Shown: positions 45,512-53,296 of the stretch, piece by piece
Numbering within the stretch: the stretch's first letter is position 1
Layout of the letters: the number at the start of each line of letters is the position of its first letter
Assembly: GCF_003403015.1 (NCBI RefSeq)
Contig: NZ_QURL01000005.1
Location: 490,671-554,670 of the forward strand
From: Fulvimarina endophytica
GTDB lineage: Bacteria > Pseudomonadota > Alphaproteobacteria > Rhizobiales > Rhizobiaceae
DNA length: 64,000 nt
Direction: 5' to 3'
Program-made: the position numbers and the translations under genes
The notes under the pieces: generated by a model
Database searches by the model: none
The model's input: the letters and a program-made list of their open reading frames with translations, nothing else
What the model was told of the DNA's origin: nothing

Positions 45512-45563
45512 AGAATACCGAATGAGGGTTCGTGTCAATCTTTAAATCACTAAAAGTTATTTA
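45512..45563 (-). promoter_or_regulatory. frcB promoter with candidate ROK operator
   Basis: On the minus strand TTGACA (complement of 45533-45538) is followed 15 bases later by TATTCT (complement of 45512-45517), a possible but tight promoter. Just upstream lies an imperfect inverted repeat TAAATCAC-N5-GTTATTTA (45543-45563), AT-rich in GC-rich DNA and similar to ROK-regulator sites. It is located between frcB and the divergent regulator gene. Confidence 0.5.
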
Positions 45564-45678
45564 TTGCGAAAGGTGGGTTTTCCGATCATTGTAACAAAAC
45601 GAAACGAAGGGCGCCCGCGCGTGCATGTATCACCGCCGCGTGCGGCGTTCCGTTCGATGTATCGCATGAGGGGGGAGC

Positions 45679-46893
45679 ATGTCGGAAACCAGTCTGAACG
45701 AGGTCGCCGTCGACGGACGGTCGAGGGGCTCGAATCAGTCGGGCCTTCGCGCCCACAACGAGCGCGCGGTGCTCTCCCTGATTCGCAGGCACGGCGAACT
45801 CGCCAAGGCCGACATCGCGCGCCGCACGGGGCTTTCGGCGCAGACCGCGTCGGTGATCATGCGTTCGCTCGAAAACGAGAGCCTCGTCATCCGCGATCAG
45901 CCGCGGCGCGGCCGGGTCGGCCAGCCATCGGTGCCGATGCGCCTCAACCCGGACGGCGTGCTCTCCTTCGGCCTCAAGATCGGCCGGCGATCGAGCGAAC
46001 TCGTCGTGATGGATTTCGTCGGCCAGATCCGGTCGAACCGAACCATCCGCTACACCTATCCGCGCGTCTCGGACATCGTCGCATTCGTCGAAAGGGGCCA
46101 CAAGGAACTTACCGCCGAGATCGCTCCGGTCCTTCGCGACCGGGTCATCGGGCTCGGCGTCGCCCTGCCCTTCGACATCTGGTCATGGGCCGAGGAGATC
46201 GGCGCGCCGCCGGCCGATGTCGCACCCTGGCGTGATTTCGACGCGGAGGCCGAACTCTCCGCGATCACCGGGCTTCCGGTCTATGCGGCGAACGATGCGA
46301 CGGCGGCATGCGCCGCCGAAAACGTCTTCGGCGGCTCCGACTGCGCGAACTTCGTCTACTTCTTCATCGCCGCCTTCGCCGGCGGCGGACTGGTCATCAA
46401 TGGCGACCTCGTTCAGGGCCGGCTCGGCAATGCCGGCGCCCTCGGCTCGCTGCCGATCCCGCGCAAGGACGGCGGATCCGGTCAACTGATCGAGTTCGCG
46501 TCCCTCAACCGGCTCGAGACCGCGATCACCGAGAGCGACGGCGATCCCGATCTCATCCTCGATACCGAGGGCGACTGGAGCGAACTCTCCGGGACCCTCG
46601 ACAACTGGCTGAACGAGGCCAGCCGCGGCCTTGCCTATGCGGTCCTGTCGGCCTGTTCGGTCTACGACTTCGAGGATGCCATCATCGACGGCGCGATGCC
46701 CCGTCCGATCCTCGATCGCCTCGTCAGGCAGACCCGCCGCGAATACGAGACCCTGAACCGGAAAGGCATCTCCCCGGTCAGGTTCCGGTCCGGCAATGTG
46801 GGCGTCAACGCTCGCTCGCTCGGCGCGGCCAGCCTTCCGCTCTTTGCCCGCTTCCTGCTCGATCAGCGCATCACCTCCGGCGAGGCCGGCTGA
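45679..46893 (+). CDS. frcR: ROK-family transcriptional regulator (FrcR-like)
   Basis: A 404-residue regulator with an N-terminal winged helix-turn-helix (ADIARRTGLSAQTASVIM, about residues 47-64) and a C-terminal ROK sugar-binding domain (GLGVALPFDIWS, YAANDATAACAAEN). Two features of ROK kinases are missing: the DxGxT ATP loop is KIGRRSS, and the CxCGxxGCxE zinc motif is absent. It therefore should sense sugar without phosphorylating it. Placed divergently from the frc operon, it most likely controls that operon. ATG 45679 has GGGGGGAG before it. Confidence 0.88.
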   Translation: MSETSLNEVAVDGRSRGSNQSGLRAHNERAVLSLIRRHGELAKADIARRTGLSAQTASVIMRSLENESLVIRDQPRRGRVGQPSVPMRLNPDGVLSFGLKIGRRSSELVVMDFVGQIRSNRTIRYTYPRVSDIVAFVERGHKELTAEIAPVLRDRVIGLGVALPFDIWSWAEEIGAPPADVAPWRDFDAEAELSAITGLPVYAANDATAACAAENVFGGSDCANFVYFFIAAFAGGGLVINGDLVQGRLGNAGALGSLPIPRKDGGSGQLIEFASLNRLETAITESDGDPDLILDTEGDWSELSGTLDNWLNEASRGLAYAVLSACSVYDFEDAIIDGAMPRPILDRLVRQTRREYETLNRKGISPVRFRSGNVGVNARSLGAASLPLFARFLLDQRITSGEAG

Positions 46894-46969
46894 GGACATC
46901 GGTCACGGCAGGTGCGGAACGGCGATCGAAGCGATGGACTAACAGGCGGGCGCAAGCTACCTCTGCCCC

Positions 46970-49885
46970 ATGAAAAAGGGTGACCATCTCTTCCTCGTCG
47001 ACGGCTCGGCATACATCTTCCGCGCCTACCACGCGCTGCCCCCGCTGACGCGCAAATCCGACGGCCTGCCGGTCGGCGCCGTATCGGGCTTCTGCAACAT
47101 GCTGTGGAAGCTGGTGGAAGAATCACGCGACACCTCGGTCGGCGTCGCGCCCACCCATTTCGCGGTGATCTTCGACTATTCCTCGACGACGTTCCGCAAC
47201 GCGCTCTACTCCGAATACAAGGCCAATCGCGAGGAGCCGCCGGAGGATCTGAGACCGCAGTTCGGCCTGATCCGCGACGCGGTCCGCGCCTTCGATCTGC
47301 CCTGCATCGAGAAGGAGGGCTTCGAGGCCGACGACCTCATCGCGACCTATACGCGCCTCGCCGTCGAAGCCGGCGGCGACGTGACGATCGTCTCCTCCGA
47401 CAAGGATCTGATGCAGCTCGTCGGCCCGCAGGTCGTTCTCTACGACCAGATGAAGGACAAGCGCCTCGGCCCCGAAGAGGTGAAGGAGAAATTCGGCGTC
47501 TATCCGGACAAGATGATCGACCTTCAGGCGCTGGTCGGGGACACGTCGGACAACGTGCCGGGGGTTCCGGGCATCGGTCCGAAGACCGCCTCGCAGCTTC
47601 TGGAGGAATACGGGACGCTCGAAGCCCTTCTCGAACAGGCCGAGGGCATCAAGCAGAAGAAGCGCCGCGAGAACCTCATCGAGTTCGCCGATCAGGCCCG
47701 CCTCTCCAAGCGTCTGGTGACGCTCGACGAGAACACGCCGATCGATATCCCCCTCGAGGATCTGTTCATCAACGAGCCGGACGGGGAGAAGCTCGTCTCC
47801 TTTCTCAAGGCGATGGAGTTCACGACGCTCACGCGCCGTGTCGCCGCGACCCTCGACACCGATGCAAGCGAGGTCAAGAGCGCCGAACTCGACATCGAAG
47901 GCGCGCCGCGCGGACCCGATCTCGATCCGTTCGAGGGCGATGGCGTCTCCGGCGAGACCGTCTTTGCGGCGACACCGCAAAGGCTTGCCGCAACGCGCGC
48001 CGAAGAGGGACAATCGGCTGAGATCGACCGGTCGTCCTATGTGACGATCCGCGATGCCGAGACCCTGAAGACGTGGATGGGCCGGGTCCGCGAGAAGGGT
48101 CTGATGGCCTTCGATACGGAGACCAGCGAACTGTCCGCCATGAAGGGCGAACTCGTCGGCGTCTCCTTCGCGATCGAGCCGGGAGAGGCCGCCTATCTGC
48201 CGCTCGGCCACGTCTCGCCGGATGCCGATCTCCTGTCGGACCCGGGCGCTCTCGAAGCGCTCGGCGGACAGATGAAGCTCGGCGAGGCCCTCGACATCCT
48301 GAAGCCGGTTCTCGAGGATCCGGCGATCCTCAAGATCGGGCAGAACGTCAAATACGATTGTCTCGTGATGCTCCAGCACGGCATCGTGCTGGCGCCGATC
48401 GACGACACCATGCTCATCTCCTACGCCCTCGACGCCTCGAGCGGGCTGACGGGCCATGGCATGGACGAATTGTCGGAGCGCTGGCTCGGCCACAAGCCGA
48501 TCACCTTCAAGGAGCTCTGCGGAACCGGGCGCAATGCCCGGCCCATCGCCGCCGTGGAGATCGAGAAGGTGACCGAATATGCCGCCGAGGACGCGGACGT
48601 CACCTTGAGACTGTGGCGCGTGCTCAAGCCGCGCCTTGCCGCAGAAGGCCTCGCCAAGGTGTACGAGCGCCTCGAACGCCCGCTGGTCCCGGTTCTGGCG
48701 CGGATGGAACAGCGCGGGATCATGGTCGACCGACAGATCCTCTCGCGACTGTCGGGCCAGTTCAGCCAGAAGCAGGCGGCCCTCGAAGCCGAGATCGCGG
48801 AGATGGCCGGCGAGGAATTCAATCCCGGCAGCCCCAAACAGCTGGGCGAGATCCTCTTCGGCAAACTCGGCCTCCCCGGCGGCAAGAAGACCCGAACCGG
48901 CCAGTGGTCCACCGATGCCCGCGTTCTGGAGGATCTGGCGGCCGAGGGCCACGATCTGCCGCGCCGGGTCGTGGACTGGCGCCAGCTGACCAAGCTCAAG
49001 GGAACCTATACCGACGCCCTGCCCTCCCACATGGATGCCGAGGGCCGTATCCATACCTCCTTCTCGATGGCCTCGACCACGACGGGACGCCTGTCCTCCT
49101 CCGAGCCGAACCTTCAGAACATTCCGGTTCGCACCGAGGAGGGCCGCGCGATCCGCACGGCGTTCGTCGCGCCGAAGGGCAAGAAGCTCCTTTCGGCCGA
49201 CTACAGCCAGATCGAGCTTCGGATCCTCGCCCATATCGCCGATATCCCGCAGCTGAAGGACGCCTTCCGCAACGGCATCGACATCCATGCGATGACCGCC
49301 TCCGAAATGTTCGGTGTCCCCGTCGAAGGCATCGACCCCATGGTGAGGCGCAGGGCCAAGGCCATCAATTTCGGCATCATCTACGGAATTTCCGCCTTCG
49401 GGCTCGCGGCCCAGCTGACCATCCCGCGCGAGGAGGCTGGGCTCTACATCAAGCGCTATTTCGAGCGCTTCCCGGGCATTCGGGATTATATGGACGAGAC
49501 CAAGGCCTACGCGAAGAAGCACGGCTATGTGGAGACCCTGTTCGGCCGGCGCGCGCACTATCCGGACATCACCGCCTCCAATCCGCAGGTTCGGGCCTTC
49601 AACGAGCGCGCGGCGATCAACGCGCCGATCCAGGGAACGGCGGCCGACGTCATCCGCCGCGCGATGATCCGGGTCGAAGACGCGCTGCAGAAAGCGGACC
49701 TTTCGGCGAAGATGCTGCTTCAGGTCCATGACGAACTCATCTTCGAGGTCGAGGATGACGAAGTCGATCGGACGATCGCGATCGTGCGCGAGATCATGGA
49801 GGACGCGGCGGGCCCCCGCGTCAATTTGTCCGTGCCGCTCGAAGTTGATGCGAAAGCTGCGGCCAACTGGGAAGAGGCGCATTGA
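46970..49885 (+). CDS. polA: DNA polymerase I
   Basis: Repair and primer-removal polymerase of 971 residues. The 5'-3' exonuclease domain covers about residues 1-290 (LVDGSAYIFRAYHAL, VSSDKDLMQLVG). The 3'-5' proofreading domain keeps its DEDD acids: FDTETSE near 381, QNVKYD near 461, and YAAEDADV near 539. The polymerase domain has SADYSQIELRILAHI (motif A, about 741), RRRAKAINFGIIYG and QVHDELIFEV. All three activities therefore look intact. It follows the ROK regulator by 76 bases. Confidence 0.97.
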   Translation: MKKGDHLFLVDGSAYIFRAYHALPPLTRKSDGLPVGAVSGFCNMLWKLVEESRDTSVGVAPTHFAVIFDYSSTTFRNALYSEYKANREEPPEDLRPQFGLIRDAVRAFDLPCIEKEGFEADDLIATYTRLAVEAGGDVTIVSSDKDLMQLVGPQVVLYDQMKDKRLGPEEVKEKFGVYPDKMIDLQALVGDTSDNVPGVPGIGPKTASQLLEEYGTLEALLEQAEGIKQKKRRENLIEFADQARLSKRLVTLDENTPIDIPLEDLFINEPDGEKLVSFLKAMEFTTLTRRVAATLDTDASEVKSAELDIEGAPRGPDLDPFEGDGVSGETVFAATPQRLAATRAEEGQSAEIDRSSYVTIRDAETLKTWMGRVREKGLMAFDTETSELSAMKGELVGVSFAIEPGEAAYLPLGHVSPDADLLSDPGALEALGGQMKLGEALDILKPVLEDPAILKIGQNVKYDCLVMLQHGIVLAPIDDTMLISYALDASSGLTGHGMDELSERWLGHKPITFKELCGTGRNARPIAAVEIEKVTEYAAEDADVTLRLWRVLKPRLAAEGLAKVYERLERPLVPVLARMEQRGIMVDRQILSRLSGQFSQKQAALEAEIAEMAGEEFNPGSPKQLGEILFGKLGLPGGKKTRTGQWSTDARVLEDLAAEGHDLPRRVVDWRQLTKLKGTYTDALPSHMDAEGRIHTSFSMASTTTGRLSSSEPNLQNIPVRTEEGRAIRTAFVAPKGKKLLSADYSQIELRILAHIADIPQLKDAFRNGIDIHAMTASEMFGVPVEGIDPMVRRRAKAINFGIIYGISAFGLAAQLTIPREEAGLYIKRYFERFPGIRDYMDETKAYAKKHGYVETLFGRRAHYPDITASNPQVRAFNERAAINAPIQGTAADVIRRAMIRVEDALQKADLSAKMLLQVHDELIFEVEDDEVDRTIAIVREIMEDAAGPRVNLSVPLEVDAKAAANWEEAH

Positions 49886-50181
49886 TCGAAGGATCGGCGC
49901 GACCGTTGCTTCTCGCGTGAAAGATCAGCAAGCCCAAGGTTCTTTCAAATGCGCGCCGACGATTGTAGATTGGGGGCCGACCGTGCCTTAAGCGCCGACC
50001 GCGCGAGGTTTCCGACGAAAGATTAGACTTGAGAGTCTGGCCGATCGTCCCAATTTTGGCACGCATAGGCATCGCCGGGGGATTGATCCGCAGGATGCTC
50101 TTCGGTTGACCGCATTCGGACTGCCGATAACCGAAGACCGAGGCTGACGGCCCGAAGACGAGAGGGCCCAGAGGACACTGC

Positions 50182-51444
50182 ATGGATCAGCGCGAAACGA
50201 ACGAACAGTCAGATTTCTCGATGCCCAACGGCATGAGCGCCGCAGCCCTTTCCAAGCTTCCCCTCGCTCTCGTCCTCACCAATCCGCATCTGCCCGACAA
50301 TCCGATCATCTACGCCAACCGAGCGTTCGAGAAGATCACCGGCTATTCGTCGGCCGCGATCATCGGGCGCAATTGCCGGTTTCTTCAGGGCGCGGAGACC
50401 GATCCGGATCAGGTAGCGAAGATCCGCACCGCGCTCGACAACGAAGACGATCTGACGATCGATATCGAGAACTATCGGGCCGACGGCACGAAGTTCCTGA
50501 ACAAGCTGATGATCACGGCCCTCTACGACGACGGTGGCGAGTTGCAGTGCTTCCTCGGCGTTCAGCGCGACATCACCGGGGAGACCTCGAGCGAGGGAAA
50601 AAGGAAGGCGGACGGGGCGCTCGGCGAAATCCAGCACCGCGTCAAGAACCATCTCTCCATGATCATCGGCATGATCAGGATGCAGGCCCGGGTCAAATCG
50701 AGCGAAGAGAGCTTTTCGGCGCTGGCCCGGCGGATCGAGAGCCTGCAATTGCTCTATCAGGAGATGACCGAGTCCGGCATCGGCTCGGCCCAATCGGAGA
50801 CCATCCCGCTCGGCGCCTATGTCAGCCGGATCGCGTCCACGATCGGCCATCTCGACGGGCGCCGTTCGGTGCGCGTCAACGTGGATTGCGACGCGATCAC
50901 CCTGAAGGTCGACCGCGCGGCCCGCATCGGCCTCCTGTTCTCCGAACTGCTGACCAACGCCCTGAAGCACGCTTTCGAGGGTCGCAACGAGGGGCTCGTC
51001 GAGGCGCGGCTGAAGATGCTCTCTTCCGGCGTGATCCGCCTGACGGTCGTCGACGACGGCATCGGCCTCAAGGAGGGCGTGAACTGGCCGCACGGCTCCA
51101 GAAAGCCGCCTCGCCCGATGGATCGCGAAGCGGTTCGCGAGGCGATCGACAAGACTCGCGCTGCGGCCGAGGCCGATGCGCAGAGTGACAACGACGCCCG
51201 CGAGATCGCCGCTTCTCTCTCCATGTCGGCCGAGAGCGGAACCGGGGAGAAGAAGGGGTCCGGCGGAGCCCTGAAATCTGCCGAAAACCGCGCGTCGCCA
51301 GAGGCTGACGAAGCCGATCGTCAGGAAGGCGGGCTCGGCGGGCGGATCATCATGTCGCTCGTGCGCGGGCTCGACGCCCGTCTGGACGTGAATTCGACGA
51401 CCGTCGGAACGACCGTGACAGTGGACATACCAGCCGACAAATGA
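50182..51444 (+). CDS. LOV-domain sensor histidine kinase with insertion in its ATPase domain
   Basis: Blue-light receptor kinase of 420 residues, soluble. The N-terminal LOV domain (about 20-132) contains GRNCRFLQG with the flavin-adduct Cys at residue 65. The HisKA_2 dimerisation domain has [16 protein letters not shown] (phospho-His H152). The ATPase domain has [12 protein letters not shown] (N259) and [11 protein letters not shown] (G1), then a charged, low-complexity stretch of about 80 residues (300-382). The next conserved block is [15 protein letters not shown] (G2). Such kinases control general stress or lifestyle in Hyphomicrobiales. The partner regulator is not adjacent. Its stop overlaps pyrF by four bases. 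Confidence 0.88.
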   Translation: MDQRETNEQSDFSMPNGMSAAALSKLPLALVLTNPHLPDNPIIYANRAFEKITGYSSAAIIGRNCRFLQGAETDPDQVAKIRTALDNEDDLTIDIENYRADGTKFLNKLMITALYDDGGELQCFLGVQRDITGETSSEGKRKADGALGEIQHRVKNHLSMIIGMIRMQARVKSSEESFSALARRIESLQLLYQEMTESGIGSAQSETIPLGAYVSRIASTIGHLDGRRSVRVNVDCDAITLKVDRAARIGLLFSELLTNALKHAFEGRNEGLVEARLKMLSSGVIRLTVVDDGIGLKEGVNWPHGSRKPPRPMDREAVREAIDKTRAAAEADAQSDNDAREIAASLSMSAESGTGEKKGSGGALKSAENRASPEADEADRQEGGLGGRIIMSLVRGLDARLDVNSTTVGTTVTVDIPADK

Positions 51445-52208
51445 ACCAGAACGACGCAGACATGAGATCGGACCGCGCTTCGGACAGCGGACTCGAACAG
51501 GCATCCTTCCCGGACGCGATCCGGGACCGATTGATCGTCGGCCTCGACGTCCCCTCGCCGGCCCAGGCCCTCGACATCGTGGACAGGCTCGGCGAGACCG
51601 TCTCGACCTACAAGATCGGTTATCAGCTCGCCTATTCCGGCGGCCTGCCGCTGGTCGGCGAGTTGTCGCGGGCCGGCAAGAAGGTCTTCCTCGACCTGAA
51701 GCTCCTCGACATTCCCAACACGGTCGCCAAGGGCGTGGAGGGGGCGCTGCGTCTCGGTGCCGCGATGATGACCGTCCATGCCTATCCCCATGCCATGCGT
51801 GCCGCTGCGGAGGCCGCACGCGGGTCCGACCTTCTGATCCTCGGCGTGACGGTGCTGACGGCCCTCGACGAGGGCGATCTTCGCGAGGCCGGCTACGGCA
51901 CCGTCTCCGTCGAGGACTTGGTCGCCCGGCGCGCGGCTCAGGCGCGGCAGATCGGCATCGGCGGGCTCGTCGCCTCGGCGGCCGAGGCCCCTGCCCTGCG
52001 GCAGGTGATCGGGACGGAGATGGCGATCGTCACGCCCGGCATCCGTCCTGCGGGTGCGGCGAGCGGCGATCAGAAGCGCGTCATGACGCCGGCTGCGGCG
52101 CTTCAGGCCGGCGCCTCGCATCTCGTGGTCGCCCGGCCCATCGTGGAGGCCGCGGACCCCGCCGCCGCCGCGCGGGCCATCCTTGCGGAAATGGCCGGGG
52201 CCGCCTAA
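51441..52208 (+). CDS. pyrF: orotidine 5'-phosphate decarboxylase
   Basis: Last step of UMP synthesis. It has 255 residues, with about 25 extra at the N terminus. The catalytic signature is [28 protein letters not shown] and the phosphate loop [15 protein letters not shown] complete the barrel. ATG 51441 overlaps the light-kinase stop (ATGA), so the two should be made from one transcript. The coupling is unusual since pyrF and a light sensor are functionally unrelated. Confidence 0.95.
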   Translation: MNQNDADMRSDRASDSGLEQASFPDAIRDRLIVGLDVPSPAQALDIVDRLGETVSTYKIGYQLAYSGGLPLVGELSRAGKKVFLDLKLLDIPNTVAKGVEGALRLGAAMMTVHAYPHAMRAAAEAARGSDLLILGVTVLTALDEGDLREAGYGTVSVEDLVARRAAQARQIGIGGLVASAAEAPALRQVIGTEMAIVTPGIRPAGAASGDQKRVMTPAAALQAGASHLVVARPIVEAADPAAAARAILAEMAGAA

Positions 52209-52350
52209 GCATCTGGGCGAAAATTCGCATCGGGTGTTACGATCCCCCGTTGCGTCCAGAGAAATGGTGAAGGTGGGCTCGTTTGGGCGTCTGGTTGAGA
52301 GCGCCCGATCGCCGAACGCCTCGATCCTGCATTACGGAAGGACAGGTTTG

Positions 52351-52644
52351 ATGCCTAAAGGATACTGGATCGCCCGCGTCGAGGTTCGCGATCCCGATCG
52401 CTACGGCGAATATGTCGAGACCGCCAGGCCTGCCTTCGAGGAGTACGGCGCCCGCTTTCTCGTGCGCGGCGGCGCCTTCGAGCAGCTCGAGGGGGATGCG
52501 CGTCCGCGCAACATCGTCATCGAGTTCGAGAGCATCGAAAAGGCCAGAGCCTGCTACGAGAGCCCGCAATACCGGAAGGCCGCCGCGATCCGCCAGGCCA
52601 TCGCGGATGCGGACATCATCCTCGTCGAAGGCTATGACGGGTAG
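52351..52644 (+). CDS. DUF1330-family protein
   Basis: A 97-residue protein of the dimeric alpha/beta-barrel DUF1330 family. The blocks GYWIARVEVRDPDRYGEY and FLVRGGAFEQLEG are typical. Function unknown. GGAAGGA lies ten bases before ATG 52351. It overlaps the next gene by 11 bases. Confidence 0.88.
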   Translation: MPKGYWIARVEVRDPDRYGEYVETARPAFEEYGARFLVRGGAFEQLEGDARPRNIVIEFESIEKARACYESPQYRKAAAIRQAIADADIILVEGYDG

Positions 52645-53203
52645 GACCAGGCCGGCGAAGAACGGACGCAAGGCGTTCAAGGGCATGGCGCCAGACGGTT
52701 ACGCGATCCGCATGATGGAGCCTGGCGAGGTGGCCGCGCTCCATGGCATCGCGCGCAGCGACGACGAGCCCGAGAGTTTTTCGCCGAGCAGCCCCGCCAG
52801 CCGGATCGCCGATCTCGGCGCCTTCACCCGCTTTCTTCTCGCGAACGAGGTCTTCGTGCTCGTCGACAAGGCGGCAGGCGAGACGGCCGGGTTCGCGGTG
52901 GCATCCCCACAGGACGATCTCTATTGGATGTCCTGCCTCCATCTCGCGCCGGCCTACCGGCACGAACGCCTCGCGGCCGCCCTCCTGAAATCGGTGAGCG
53001 AGCGGGCCGGATGGTTCTTCTATCGGGCAATCGGCCTCAGTGTCGACGGCGCCGCCGCGCGCGCCGCAGGCTTCTTCGGGGCGCGCGGGTTCGTCACCAT
53101 TCCTCCCACAGACTGCCCACGCTGGCTCGACGAGAAGCGCCGCGCGAGCGCTCCCGATCCAGGTAAGGCGGATATGCAACGCATCATGCTCAAATGGTTA
53201 TGA
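52634..53203 (+). CDS. GNAT-family N-acetyltransferase
   Basis: A 189-residue acetyltransferase-like protein. The acetyl-CoA region is CLHLAPAYRHERLAAALLKS and the last strand RAIGLSVDGAAARAAGFFGARGF is typical of GNAT. Substrate unknown. GAAGG lies four bases before ATG 52634, which overlaps the DUF1330 end; the alternative ATG 52685 would drop 17 residues of no family match. Confidence 0.78.
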   Translation: MTGRTRPAKNGRKAFKGMAPDGYAIRMMEPGEVAALHGIARSDDEPESFSPSSPASRIADLGAFTRFLLANEVFVLVDKAAGETAGFAVASPQDDLYWMSCLHLAPAYRHERLAAALLKSVSERAGWFFYRAIGLSVDGAAARAAGFFGARGFVTIPPTDCPRWLDEKRRASAPDPGKADMQRIMLKWL

Positions 53204-53296
53204 GCGCGACCGCCTCTGCCCGGCGACGATGCGCGGAAATTGTGCAGCGCAGCAAAGTCTGCTAAAAACAACGCAAAGAGGACGGAACACGAACTC

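Noticed and set aside
47123..49882. 919-codon open frame on the minus strand
   Set aside because: It is the complement of polA, kept open by GC-rich codon use; no family match and no ribosome-binding site.
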